Both the position numbers and the translations under genes were made by a program. A stretch of DNA of 64,000 nucleotides. Source: RUG369 sp050949645 (GTDB taxonomy: Bacteria > Planctomycetota > Planctomycetia > Pirellulales > Thermoguttaceae). The notes beneath the pieces were generated by a model, which was not told where the DNA came from, searched no databases, and saw only the letters and a list, made by a program, of their open reading frames with translations. The stretch's first letter is position 1. Each line of letters starts with the position of its first letter. The stretch covers positions 2,604,001 to 2,668,000 of the forward strand of contig JBMNGC010000001.1 of the NCBI GenBank assembly GCA_050949645.1. Direction: 5' to 3'. Shown piece by piece: positions 48,901 through 57,505 of this stretch.

Positions 48901-49657
48901 CGGCGAGACGTCGGAGTACGTCGTGCCGGTCGACGCGAAGAGCGCTCACGCGCGCAAGAAGGAGATCGACGAGCTTCGCCGACGCCTTCAAGATCTCGGG
49001 CCCGTCAATCTCGAGGCGCTCGAGACGCTCGAGATGCTCCGCGCGCGATACACGACGCTCTTCAATCAATACAGCGACCTCGTTGCGGCGCGCAAATCGA
49101 TTCAGAAAATCATCGTGCGCGTCAATTCCGATTGCAAGCGTCTTTTTGACGAGACGTTTAACGCGGTACGCGCCAATTTCAGCGCGATTTTTCAGAAACT
49201 TTTCGGCGGCGGCAAGGCGGACCTCACGCTCGAAAACGGGTCGAACCCTCTCGAAGGGGGCGTCGATATCGTCGCGCGTCCGCCCGGCAAGGATTTACGG
49301 AGTCTCACGCTCATGAGCGGCGGTGAGAAATCGCTCACGTGCGTCGCGCTCCTCCTCGCGATTTTTCAATATCGCACGAGTCCAGTCTGTATTCTCGACG
49401 AAGTTGACGCGGCGCTCGACGAAGCCAACGTGAGTCGATTTGCCCACGCGTTGCAGAATTTCACTCCGAAGACGCAGTTTATCATCGTCACGCACACTAA
49501 AAAAACGATGTCGACGGCGAAGTCGATCTACGGGGTCACGATGGAAGATCCCGGCGTTTCTAAGGTGTTGTCGGTTCATTTCGACGACGTTGGCGAAGAC
49601 GGCGAAATCCTGATCGATCCCGCCGCTCCCTCGCTCCAAGTCGCGGATGGAAAATAG
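45968..49657 (+). CDS. smc: Chromosome partition protein SMC
   Basis: 1,229 aa, full length. N-terminal ABC half: HGFKSFADRT and Walker A GPNGSGKSN (about 32-40). Two long coiled coils (about 170-500 and 670-1010) flank a hinge (about 510-650, starting KYEGVSPGVRETL, with YGIVADLIRV). C-terminal half: signature LMSGGEKSLT and Walker B CILDEVDAALDEAN, with the D-loop and HTKKTM. SMC forms a ring dimer with ScpA/ScpB that compacts and separates chromosomes. The start lacks a clear Shine-Dalgarno. Coiled-coil DNA here is very rich in GCG/CGC and produces many antisense ORFs. Confidence 0.97.
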   Translation: MLTSIELHGFKSFADRTKIDFDGDICALVGPNGSGKSNVVDAIKWALGEQSARRLRGDEMTDVIFNGSATRQPLGSAEVTISFDNQKRLLPVKADRIHLTRRVYRSGESEYLINGQSARLKDFRDIVGGVGLGAQGYAVIEQGRVEALLQSTSEQRRMVLEDAAGISRFNAKKQEATRRLERVEQNLQRLSDIVREVEAQLRRTKSQAGRAEIYRTSSTQLQKLRAEVAIYEWRAKSEALRLASVETDDFASFETKISTKIQGLEADASRIAVEIDDADRGLRALEAELASTRERIAAEESGVEYQTAQIREWRAESTRTATQERAIVARLAADAQAAQETERELAKAKESAKRIETDFENENVAGEKLVTLAATLVATRDKLQRERETSVGETTRFASEISALKTRKATLAAANAQKARQKNELTRQQTELSVQTNQLQTDGDELAKRSETSARRLEALRASRDAFKRDLLDRQAEFSALERKRATFDERATLLNDLLRKYEGVSPGVRETLSAMKNPSSPFHIAYGIVADLIRVNVEAAPLVELALGQTAQYVVVPPDPALFRYIEQQGSRFAGRVGFIWLDPNPGKPIPFDPVLENHSGVLGRADQFVETEPAFEGLVQRLLHRTWIVESVAVAKQLYRDSRAPTSFLAADGSLLSADGTLIVGSAQGNAGLISRRSELATLSKETTQLDQDAEKLRTTVAQLEEKIARLDVEVDQVSASMRETSRSLETLKLRQTASQERGAQLKTHRDELDKELTDLAAQLEKATSRLSALESERDAFDQRLATIDDDLANAVKRLGEVDAERQERARRATNLKIELAKAEERIVFLEERSRRLADSRVEQQRQATENEKRVKALDSRVDQAELSALASESKIAEFYSTKERLAAQVKTMRETRAAHEKARMATLCALEQNRAELEKRREAIRSQELVRERCAQELKTIEERMREDYGLDIASVEYRLEDAPPPVRPEAIAGGGETSEYVVPVDAKSAHARKKEIDELRRRLQDLGPVNLEALETLEMLRARYTTLFNQYSDLVAARKSIQKIIVRVNSDCKRLFDETFNAVRANFSAIFQKLFGGGKADLTLENGSNPLEGGVDIVARPPGKDLRSLTLMSGGEKSLTCVALLLAIFQYRTSPVCILDEVDAALDEANVSRFAHALQNFTPKTQFIIVTHTKKTMSTAKSIYGVTMEDPGVSKVLSVHFDDVGEDGEILIDPAAPSLQVADGK

Positions 49658-50023
49658 GGACGTCAACAGGGTCTTTAGGGCCGCGACAGTATTTATTTCG
49701 TCCGCATAAATCCGTAGAAAAAAATAATTTTTGGCGCTTTTTTAAAACAAGCCTTGACGCCGACAGTCAAAGATGTAATATTCTCGCTTGAATCGAGCGA
49801 AGGGGTCGGCAAAACGCGGAGCAAACCGCAAAATAACCTGCTTAGCCTGAACCGGCGTCCTCGAGCGCATTCACGATAAAATCCAAATTACCCTTGAGGG
49901 CGTCAGACTGCGCGCTCTTTTGGTCTGTGCTCCGGTCGTTCTCCTCGCTGACGCAGCGAGCGATTTGAGCCGCCAACTTGGACGACCGCGCGGTCGGAAC
50001 GTCTGGATTTCGAGGAGTGAATC
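49658..50023 (+). other. Intergenic region with the promoter of the Asp-rich gene
   Basis: Carries a good promoter (49754-49781) and a roughly 240-nt leader ending in GAGGAG before the Asp/Trp-rich gene. The smc terminator was not recognised. Confidence 0.5.
49754..49781 (+). promoter_or_regulatory. Promoter of the Asp/Trp-rich gene
   Basis: TTGACG (49754-49759), a 16-bp spacer and TAATAT (49776-49781). Confidence 0.65.
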
Positions 50024-50380
50024 ATGAAATTTGATATTTTTGCCGCACACAACTCTGATACGGCGCTACTGGAACGTCCGTTGACCAATTTCTTCGACCT
50101 CATGTTCGCTCCGCAAGCGGCGCGTCCCGATCGTGATGAAGAGGACGACGACGACGGTTGGGACGACGACGACGATGACGGTTGGGACGACGACGAAGAA
50201 GAAGACGACGACTGGGACGACGACGAAGAAGACTGGTTCGACGACGACGACGAAGACTGGGACGACGACGAAGACGAAGACCTCGACGACGACGACGAAG
50301 ACTTCGATTGGGACGACGTTGACGACGACCAGGACGGCGATTGGGACGACGACGATTGGGACGACGAAGACGACGAGTGA
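50024..50380 (+). CDS. Hyperacidic Asp/Trp-rich small protein
   Basis: 118 aa. The first 37 residues are ordinary (MKFDIFAAHNSDTALLERPL and on). From about residue 38 to the end it is nearly all Asp and Glu, interrupted at rough intervals by Trp, often as GWDDD, DWDDD or DWFDD. No signal peptide or known domain. The ribosome site GAGGAG 6 nt before the ATG, its own promoter and its own terminator support it as a real gene rather than a GAC-repeat artefact. The complementary Ser-rich frame is a shadow. Possible roles (inference only): DNA mimic or basic-protein partner, metal-binding or surface acidic protein. Confidence 0.7.
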   Translation: MKFDIFAAHNSDTALLERPLTNFFDLMFAPQAARPDRDEEDDDDGWDDDDDDGWDDDEEEDDDWDDDEEDWFDDDDEDWDDDEDEDLDDDDEDFDWDDVDDDQDGDWDDDDWDDEDDE

Positions 50381-50425
50381 CCCACTCTTCGGCGTAACCG
50401 CGCTTTTTTGTCGACTTGAATGCTA

Positions 50426-50468
50426 AAACGTTCCGCTGCGCAATGCCGCCGCGGAACGTTTTTCTTTT
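50426..50468 (+). terminator. Terminator of the Asp/Trp-rich gene
   Basis: AAACGTTCCGC (50426-50436) pairs perfectly with GCGGAACGTTT (50451-50461), followed by TTCTTTT. Confidence 0.85.
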
Positions 50469-50585
50469 CTGCAGCAAGACGTCTTCCGCAACAAGTCTTT
50501 TCTATGCCGACGTCGTTGCCTTCAGCTTTCTTTTCTGCTAAACTTACTCACGCCGGATTGATAAACGAACGGCGGGAGAAGCAGT

Positions 50586-53500
50586 ATGGACACGTATCCT
50601 TCGTTAAAAGACAAGACCGTATGCGTCGTGGACGCTTATGGACTCGTCTATCAGGCGTTTTATGCCCACAGAGCGACGACAATGAGCAACGCGCGCGGCG
50701 AACCGACAGGCGCAGTGTTTGGGTTCGTGCGCGATATCCTGTCGATCATGACGAAGCTCCCAATCGACTATCTCTTCTGCGCTTACGATATGCACGCCAA
50801 GACGTTCAGGAGCGACGTCTACCCGGAGTATAAAGCGAATCGGCCGCCGACTCCCGACGATCTGATGTTGCAGTTTGACTTTACGCGCGAATTTCTCAAA
50901 GGGGTTGGCGCACCCGCGCTCGGCGTTATCGGCTACGAAGCGGACGACGTGATGGCGACCGTTCAGCGTCGCGTCGCCCAGAGCGGCGGCAAAACGATCC
51001 TTGTCACCTCCGACAAAGACGCCAGGCAACTCATCAGCGACGCGACGACGATCTATCTCATTCGTCAGGACAAATATTACAACGCGGCCGAACTTAAGGA
51101 CGATTGGGGCGTCGCGCCGAATCAGGTCGTCGATTTTCAAGCGCTCGTCGGCGATACTTCCGATAACGTTCCCGGCGTGCCCCTCGTCGGTCCCAAGATC
51201 GCTGGCGAACTTCTGCAAGAGTTCGGAACGCTCGAGGGCGTTCGCGAAGGCGTTCAGAACCGAAAAGGCAAACGCTTCGACAATATCCGCAATTGTTGGG
51301 ACCAGGCGCTCCTCAGTCGCGAGCTCGTTCGCTTACGCCAGGACGTCCCGCTGGATATCGACTGGGATTCTGGAAAACTTGACGGAGTCGACCCGGAACG
51401 CTTGCGACGGCTCTTCCAATATTGGAGGTTCCGCTCCCTCGTCGGGAGGATCGACGAGCTCACGGAACGCTTCGGCGTTATCACTGCGGAGGAATCGGAG
51501 TGGTTCAACCAGCTCGAAGCGCGTCGCAACACGCGCATGAGCGTCGACGTCAAGCCGCGCTCTCAGGACGGGATCGCCGACGGCGCGCCCCTCCTCTCGC
51601 GGCTGCGCCGCCCTCTCTACGGCGCGATCAGCATCCCCGCGCCTGACGACGCGCGCGACGATATAGCGCCCGACGCCGCGCCGGCGCTTGTTCTCAATTC
51701 CATCGAGTCGCTCGCCGACCTTCCTCTTCCCGACGTTGCGCCTCGGTCAACCTGGCGCGCAACGATTGTCGACGACTCCGAGAAACTCTCGGCGCTCGTC
51801 GCGCGACTTCAAGAAACGAAGCTTTTTGCGCTCGCGGCGATAACGCGCGAAGAGCCCGAGGTAGGACGCGTACGCGCTCGCGACGCGACGCTTTGCGGAC
51901 TCGCGATCGCAATGGAGCCCGACGAGGCGTTTTATCTGCCCTTCCGAGCCTCTCTCGGCGCCAACCTTCTCGATAAGGAAGACGCGCTCGAAAAACTGCG
52001 TCCGGCGCTCGAATCGCCGTCGATCGCCAAACTTGGGTTCGAACTCAAGTACGACGCGATCGCGCTCATGACCTCCGGAATCCAAATGCGCGGACTCGCG
52101 TTTGACGTCGCGATCGCGGATTACCTTGCGCTCGCGGGCGCAACGAAACGGTCGATCGCCGACGTCGCCTCTTCGTACCTCGACGTGAAGCTCTTCGATC
52201 TCAAGAGCGCGACGGGTACGGGCAAAAAGCGCGTTCCGCTCGATTTCCTTGCGCCTGAAATCATTGCGCAATATGCGCTCGACACGGTTCTCGTTCCGCT
52301 GAACGCCGCGTCGATCATACGTCAGCGAATAATGGAAATTCCGGCGCTTGAAAAGCTCGCGCTTGACCTTGAAACTCCCCTCGCCGAGACGCTCGCGGAA
52401 ATGGAGTACAACGGAATTGCGATCGATCGGACCGTCTTTCAAGACGTCTCCGAAGAGATGCTCAAGCGACGCGAGGCGCTTGAAAAGGAAATCCGCGAGT
52501 GCGTAAAAGAATCCGACCCCGATCCGGCATTCGCCTATAAGATCAATCTCAATTCGCCGCTTCAATTGCAACGTCTTCTCTTTGAGGACCTCAAGTTACC
52601 GGTTATCAAGAAGACAAAAACCGGCGCGAGCGTCGACGCCGAGGTCCTCGAAGAACTCGCGTCTATGCACGAGATTCCACGTAAGATCGTTAAATTACGC
52701 AAGCTTGTTAAGCTCTGCGGAACTTATCTTGAACCCTTGCCGCGTCAGACGGCGCCGGGTACGAACCGCATCTGCGCGACGTTCCACCAGTCGGCGACCG
52801 CGACGGGGCGCCTGAGTTCCAGCGATCCTAACCTGCAAAATATCCCCGCGCGATCGGGCTCCGGCAAGCTGATACGATCAGGATTTGTGCCCGACGCCTC
52901 GCAGGGTTACGACGCGTTTCTCTCATGCGACTACAGTCAGATCGAATTGCGCGTCCTGGCCCATTTTTCAGGCGACCCGGCGCTTCGACAGGCTTTCATC
53001 GATAATAAGGACGTGCACTCGAGCGTCGCCGCTCAGATCTTTGGGGTCGACGAGGAAGACGTCACGCCCGATATGCGGCGCAAAGCGAAGGCGGTCAACT
53101 TCGGGCTCGTCTACGGCCAAACGCCCTTTGGGCTCTCGCGATCGATCGACGTACCCATCGAAGCGGCCTCGGAATATATCGACAAGTTTTTCGCGACCTA
53201 TCCCGGAACGCTTTCTTTCTTCGATCGCGTGCTCGACGATTGCGCAAAGAAAGGCTACGTCGAGACTCTTTTAGGACGGCGTCGAGCGCTTACCGGCGTT
53301 CGAGGCGCGCGTGGACGCAAGTCGCTGAATTTCCCGGAACGCGCCGCGATTAACGCCGTCGTGCAGGGCTCCGCCGCGGATATCATGAAGCTCGCGATGC
53401 TTGCGGTCTGGCGACGCCTAAAACGTGAAGGTTGGACGACCTCGCGCTGGTCCCCGCTCGCCGAGCCCGACGAGACGCCGCGGCCCGAGGAATCGACGCC

Positions 53501-53780
53501 GGCGCTGGGTACGGCGACGCCCCTTTTCAGCGCCAAGCTCTACGAACCCCACCCCTCGGAAGAGCGCGCCGAGGCGCCGCGCGAGGTCAGCGTGCGAGAC
53601 GTTCCGCCCGAACGCGCGCGACTGCTGCTGCAAATCCACGACGAACTCCTCTTTGAAACGCGACGCGACGACGCGGACGAACTTGCAAAGCTCGTCGTTG
53701 AAGAAATGTCGCTCAACAACCCCCTTAGCGCGCCGTTGCGCGTCGACACGAAAATCGGCGTCAACTGGGGCGAACTGTAA
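50586..53780 (+). CDS. polA: DNA polymerase I
   Basis: 1,064 aa, longer than the usual 880-930. The 5'-3' exonuclease domain (about 8-290) keeps VDAYGLVYQAF and GYEADDVMAT. In the 3'-5' exonuclease-like domain (about 390-580), the first motif, normally DTE, reads LFALAAITREE, so the metal-binding DxE is lost; the later KYD and YALDTV are kept. Proofreading is probably absent. The polymerase domain is intact: motif A DYSQIELRVLAHFSG (about 783), motif B RRKAKAVNFGLVYGQ (about 832), motif C QIHDELLFE (about 1015). About 55 extra Pro/Glu-rich residues (about 952-1008) sit just before motif C. Functions in repair and primer removal. Ribosome site GGGAGAAG. Confidence 0.96.
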   Translation: MDTYPSLKDKTVCVVDAYGLVYQAFYAHRATTMSNARGEPTGAVFGFVRDILSIMTKLPIDYLFCAYDMHAKTFRSDVYPEYKANRPPTPDDLMLQFDFTREFLKGVGAPALGVIGYEADDVMATVQRRVAQSGGKTILVTSDKDARQLISDATTIYLIRQDKYYNAAELKDDWGVAPNQVVDFQALVGDTSDNVPGVPLVGPKIAGELLQEFGTLEGVREGVQNRKGKRFDNIRNCWDQALLSRELVRLRQDVPLDIDWDSGKLDGVDPERLRRLFQYWRFRSLVGRIDELTERFGVITAEESEWFNQLEARRNTRMSVDVKPRSQDGIADGAPLLSRLRRPLYGAISIPAPDDARDDIAPDAAPALVLNSIESLADLPLPDVAPRSTWRATIVDDSEKLSALVARLQETKLFALAAITREEPEVGRVRARDATLCGLAIAMEPDEAFYLPFRASLGANLLDKEDALEKLRPALESPSIAKLGFELKYDAIALMTSGIQMRGLAFDVAIADYLALAGATKRSIADVASSYLDVKLFDLKSATGTGKKRVPLDFLAPEIIAQYALDTVLVPLNAASIIRQRIMEIPALEKLALDLETPLAETLAEMEYNGIAIDRTVFQDVSEEMLKRREALEKEIRECVKESDPDPAFAYKINLNSPLQLQRLLFEDLKLPVIKKTKTGASVDAEVLEELASMHEIPRKIVKLRKLVKLCGTYLEPLPRQTAPGTNRICATFHQSATATGRLSSSDPNLQNIPARSGSGKLIRSGFVPDASQGYDAFLSCDYSQIELRVLAHFSGDPALRQAFIDNKDVHSSVAAQIFGVDEEDVTPDMRRKAKAVNFGLVYGQTPFGLSRSIDVPIEAASEYIDKFFATYPGTLSFFDRVLDDCAKKGYVETLLGRRRALTGVRGARGRKSLNFPERAAINAVVQGSAADIMKLAMLAVWRRLKREGWTTSRWSPLAEPDETPRPEESTPALGTATPLFSAKLYEPHPSEERAEAPREVSVRDVPPERARLLLQIHDELLFETRRDDADELAKLVVEEMSLNNPLSAPLRVDTKIGVNWGEL

Positions 53781-53801
53781 ACTCTTGTGGAAGGATATGA
53801 T

Positions 53802-55274
53802 ATGAAACGTCTGTTCTTATCGCTACTCTTTGCGTGCGCAACGCTTATAACCGTTTCCGCGAACGCGGAGGTCAGGCTCTGGCCGGTCCCCGACGGGGAG
53901 TACCCCAGCGGACTCTGGGGCGTTCAAGTCAACGGCGCGGAAGCGAGTCCTCTCGCCGCTCGGACCGCCGATCCGCCCTTCGACGGCTACGATTATGGCG
54001 GAGACTACTCCTTCATACAAATCGACGCGGACGAGCCAATTGAGCTCACGATCGAAAAACGAGGTCAAATCAAAGCCGAGAATCTCGTGATACGACCTGC
54101 GTCCCTGGGATTGACGCCCGTCAAAAACGACAACGGAACCTTTACTGTTAAGGTTGATAAGCCGTGCCGGTTCTCCGTTGAATACAACGGCCGCGAACAT
54201 CCGCTGCTCGTATTCGTGAACCCGTTGGAGGAGAACGTCCCCGATGCGGACGATCCGAACGTCCTCTATTTCGGGCCCGGCGTCCATAACCCGCCCGGCG
54301 GCCGAATCGAACTTACCGACGACCAGACGCTCTACCTCGCTCCCGGCGCGATCGTCAAATGCAACGTCTTCGCTTCTGGCAAGAATATCAGCATCCGCGG
54401 ACGCGGCGTCATTGACTCGAACCCGTGGGATTGGCGTCATGGTACCGCTCCTCACGTTATCTCCCTTCAGAAGTGCCAGAACGCGACGCTCGAAGGGTTC
54501 GTTATCCGCGGCCCCTCGCACTGGACCCTGGTCCCCGTGAATTGCGACGGCGTCGAGATCGACAATGTGAAGATCTGCGGCGGCCGCGTTCAGAACGACG
54601 ACGGAATCAACCCATGCAACTCGCGTAAGGTCACGGTACGTAATACTTTTATCCGCACCGACGACGACTGCCTGGCGCTCAAAGGGCTCGATAATTCCTA
54701 CGGCAACTGTGAAGATATCCTTGTCGAAAACTGCGTCCTCTGGTGCGACCGCGCGCGCATTGTCCTCATGGGCCATGAGAGCCGCGCGCCCTACATGCGT
54801 CGCGTTACCTTCCGCAATATCGACGTCATCCACGCTCAGACGCGCAATTTCCTCCTCGAACCGGGCGAGAAAATGCGCTTGGAAGATATACTCTTTGAAG
54901 ATATCCGCTTCGAAATGGGCGTTGAAAACGAGTTGCCCCCTGAAGTCCTCGAGAAAATGAAGGACCTCGATACGTCGAAGCTGCGATTTGACATCGACGT
55001 CGCCAACAGAGAAAATTGGCTCTTCATCGCGCGTCCGACCGTCAACATGTATATGCACACGAAGGAACCGGGATACATCAAGAATATCACGATCCGGAAT
55101 ATCAAGGTTTCCGGCTTGACGTCATACTGCGGTTTCCTCTTTTCCGGCGCGGACGAGGAGCATAGAATGGAGGGACTCACGATCGAAAACATCGAAATCT
55201 ATGGCGAAAAGATCGATAAAGACTCGCCGCTTTTCCGTATTGGCGATTTTATCGACGACGTAAAGCTTCCGTAA
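53802..55274 (+). CDS. Exported GH28-like right-handed beta-helix hydrolase
   Basis: 490 aa from ATG 53802 (GGAAGGA 7 nt upstream); a GTG five codons earlier is less likely. It has a signal peptide (MKRLFLSLLFACATLITVSANA). An N-terminal beta domain is followed by the beta-helix. GH28-type catalytic signatures: NDDGINPCNS, RTDDDCLALKG (the conserved Asp pair) and GHESRAP; the family's usual NTDG, DDC and GHG are recognisable with changes. GH28 enzymes hydrolyse polygalacturonan; the substrate here could be another acidic polysaccharide. It follows polA by 21 bases but is probably separately regulated. It converges with the SGNH esterase gene. Confidence 0.82.
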   Translation: MKRLFLSLLFACATLITVSANAEVRLWPVPDGEYPSGLWGVQVNGAEASPLAARTADPPFDGYDYGGDYSFIQIDADEPIELTIEKRGQIKAENLVIRPASLGLTPVKNDNGTFTVKVDKPCRFSVEYNGREHPLLVFVNPLEENVPDADDPNVLYFGPGVHNPPGGRIELTDDQTLYLAPGAIVKCNVFASGKNISIRGRGVIDSNPWDWRHGTAPHVISLQKCQNATLEGFVIRGPSHWTLVPVNCDGVEIDNVKICGGRVQNDDGINPCNSRKVTVRNTFIRTDDDCLALKGLDNSYGNCEDILVENCVLWCDRARIVLMGHESRAPYMRRVTFRNIDVIHAQTRNFLLEPGEKMRLEDILFEDIRFEMGVENELPPEVLEKMKDLDTSKLRFDIDVANRENWLFIARPTVNMYMHTKEPGYIKNITIRNIKVSGLTSYCGFLFSGADEEHRMEGLTIENIEIYGEKIDKDSPLFRIGDFIDDVKLP

Positions 55275-55295
55275 GCTTCGCGGCTCATTAACAGC

Positions 55296-55330
55296 GAAGG
55301 CGGCGTCCATTCAAGGCGCCGCCTTCTTTT
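55296..55330. terminator. Terminator between convergent hydrolase genes
   Basis: GAAGGCGGCG (55296-55305) pairs with CGCCGCCTTC (55317-55326), followed by TTTT on the plus strand. Confidence 0.8.
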
Positions 55331-55336
55331 CTGCGA

Positions 55337-56641
55337 TTATATCTCGGGCCGGTTGACCGCAATCTCCATGATCCTCAGCGCTGTGCCCGTACTGCACTCG
55401 TTCTTCTCCGCCGATAGGCGAATGGTCGCCTTGTGCGTTCCGGCGTGAAGCGCGTCCGCGAGCATAACCGCGCGCGGATAATGCAGGCCGCTACTATATT
55501 GGTGGTACGCGTCGATCCTGACGACCTCGCCGTCGTCAATCTGAGATTCGACGACTCCGGCGTCGGGGCCCGCGAGGATATAGAGCGCGAGCGCGTTACC
55601 TTCGAATTCAAAGGTCGCCTCTGCGCCGGGTCGCTCTGCGCATAGACAGGGGACGCCCGCAAATCGGCCTCGGAAACCGCCCGGAATCTTGGACCAGTCG
55701 GGCGTGTAAAGCCTGAACCCTTCGCCTGCGTTCGGATCGCTGATGGAACCGACGTTCGTTTCGATCCCGGCGAATCCCCGCCATCCAGCGTTACTGTAGG
55801 AAAACTCGTCAATCGGCGACGGGAAGTCTCGCGTTCCGCACGCCATGCTCGACGGCGCGACCCCCCACGCGGAATCGAGAAGCGTCGCGATCATATCGGC
55901 GCAGATACGGTTCCCACGCGGGGCGGGATGCACGCCGCCAAATTCGCCCCAGGTGATTTCGCCCGCGTCGATCTGCGTCTGAATCTCTTTCGCCAGGTTG
56001 ATCGTCGACACGCCGTATCGCTTCGCGACCGCCTCATGCGCCGCGACGCTCGTTGGAACGACGCCCTCGCGGTATTTGTCCATAAGGTTCTCGTTGACGA
56101 AAAACGTCATGACGATCGCCGTCAACGGATTGGACCTCTTGATATGCCGGATAATCCCCTCCATTCCACGAGTCGCGTGTTCGAATGAGAAGAATCCGTC
56201 CTGATCGTCGTTGACGGCAAACTCAACAAAAAACAGGTCGGGCGCGCCCTGCTCGCATTTCTCCAGGACGTCGGTTTCAAGTCGAAACGCGCCGACGTCG
56301 GAACAGGTTGACGCGATACCGGCGTCGATGAAGTTGAATTGCGTTTCGGGAAATTTTTGCGTCAGGAACTCGCAGACCATCGGACGATATCCGTCCATTT
56401 CGGTAATGGAGCCTCCCAGGAACGCGACGTCGCCTTTGCCTTTCTGAAACGCGGTCTTCGCAGCGGTGAAGTCCATCACTTCACGGCGCATTACGTTGCG
56501 CCTTATCGCGCCGAGATGCATCATTGGACGCAGTTCATCGCCCCAAACGTTCCGACTTACCCCCGCAATCGCCGCCGTCGCCGCGACGCCAAGAAACTCT
56601 CTTCGGGTCGACTTGCTGTCAAGCCTGATATCGTTGGTCAT
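55337..56641 (-). CDS. Tat-exported SGNH/GDSL hydrolase (putative carbohydrate esterase)
   Basis: 434 aa. The N-terminus STRREFLGVAATAAIAG is a twin-arginine signal. Block I FLGGSITE gives nucleophile Ser78; the block III region reads FFVEFAVNDDQ; block V is GGVHPAPRGNRI with the catalytic His. An extra C-terminal beta domain of about 150 aa (EATFEFEGNALALYILAGPDAG and on) looks like a carbohydrate-binding or lid module. SGNH enzymes of this kind often deacetylate polysaccharides. Its placement next to a GH28-like hydrolase supports a polysaccharide role (inference). Confidence 0.85.
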   Translation of the reverse strand: MTNDIRLDSKSTRREFLGVAATAAIAGVSRNVWGDELRPMMHLGAIRRNVMRREVMDFTAAKTAFQKGKGDVAFLGGSITEMDGYRPMVCEFLTQKFPETQFNFIDAGIASTCSDVGAFRLETDVLEKCEQGAPDLFFVEFAVNDDQDGFFSFEHATRGMEGIIRHIKRSNPLTAIVMTFFVNENLMDKYREGVVPTSVAAHEAVAKRYGVSTINLAKEIQTQIDAGEITWGEFGGVHPAPRGNRICADMIATLLDSAWGVAPSSMACGTRDFPSPIDEFSYSNAGWRGFAGIETNVGSISDPNAGEGFRLYTPDWSKIPGGFRGRFAGVPCLCAERPGAEATFEFEGNALALYILAGPDAGVVESQIDDGEVVRIDAYHQYSSGLHYPRAVMLADALHAGTHKATIRLSAEKNECSTGTALRIMEIAVNRPEI

Positions 56642-56708
56642 CGATTATGTTCCTCTCTCCTGTTGGTTCTCTCTAGAGGGTCTGATTCGATCGGCCGTCG
56701 CCGTCGAT

Positions 56709-57188
56709 TCAGCGGTCAAGTCGGCGTTGTCGGCGACGCGGACGACTCGACTGATAGACGACTCGTCCTCTTTCCTCGTAGTCCGCGTCTATCTCGTCGT
56801 CGTAGTCGTCGTTATATTCTCTCGAATGAGTTCGCTCGTGGTCCAGTTCATCGAAAAACTCGTCGTTTCCACGGCATACGAACGCAAAGATCGATACAAA
56901 GGGCGCCAAGAAAACCGTTGTGGCAATTGAAACAACAATCGCGTAGGGACTGATTATATCCAGCCGATGATCGAGCTTGAAGAGGAACTGCGACAGATAG
57001 GCGATGAAGGGTCCCATCGCGCCTAACACCAGCGTCGTCCACGGGGTCTGACGGTATTTGGTCGCACGATACGGAAACGTCCCAATCAGACCGACCAGGA
57101 AGAAATAACCGACCCAAAAGAAAAGCTGGACGATATAAAACCTGAAACGCTCTTCATGAGGCCAAGTCCATTGCAAAATTGTGTCCAT
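56709..57188 (-). CDS. Small membrane protein of unknown function
   Basis: 159 aa with three hydrophobic segments (about 18-38, 50-68 and 80-105), then an Asp/Glu-rich and finally Arg-rich cytoplasmic-looking tail (RPRRRQRRLDR). A good ribosome site (GGAAGGGGAG) stands just before ATG 57188. It begins 67 bases before the Tat-esterase start on the same strand, so they may be co-transcribed. No family recognised. Confidence 0.65.
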   Translation of the reverse strand: MDTILQWTWPHEERFRFYIVQLFFWVGYFFLVGLIGTFPYRATKYRQTPWTTLVLGAMGPFIAYLSQFLFKLDHRLDIISPYAIVVSIATTVFLAPFVSIFAFVCRGNDEFFDELDHERTHSREYNDDYDDEIDADYEERGRVVYQSSRPRRRQRRLDR

Positions 57189-57370
57189 ATCTCCCCTTCC
57201 ATAACGGCGCGAATCGGCGTCGTTTTTTCATCGCTCGATTTCAAACCGCCTCGTCGTCCGCTACGCGTGCTTCAGCGACGCGGCGCCCGGCGCTGCGGGT
57301 AAGTTTATCCGAAAAGAGGCGCTCTGACAAACGTTTCTTTTGAAAAAAGAACCGCGTTGATAGAAATTAA

Positions 57371-57411
57371 AAACGGCTCTATCTTCGCCAAAGGTAAAGA
57401 TAGAACCGTTT
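57371..57411 (-). terminator. Terminator after the small lipoprotein gene
   Basis: AAACGGCTCTATCTT pairs, with one mismatch, with AAGATAGAACCGTTT around a short loop; on the minus strand TTAATTT follows. The rest of the 317-base gap 57189-57505 shows no gene. Confidence 0.75.
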
Positions 57412-57505
57412 GTGCTTCCTTCCTAAAGCGCCGAGCCTATCTGCGCTTCGCATTGTCTCCTGCGCGGCGTATCGGAAGTCCTACGTCGCGCTTTTCGTAG
57501 AACGA

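Noticed and set aside
50130..50380. Plain triplet microsatellite
   Set aside because: GAC repeats are present, but Trp, Phe and Gly codons interrupt them in frame, the frame stays open, and gene signals flank it.
49903..50385. Ser-rich minus ORF opposite the Asp/Trp gene
   Set aside because: The complement of GAC/GAT repeats reads as Ser codons; there is no ribosome site, and the promoter and terminator favour the plus strand.
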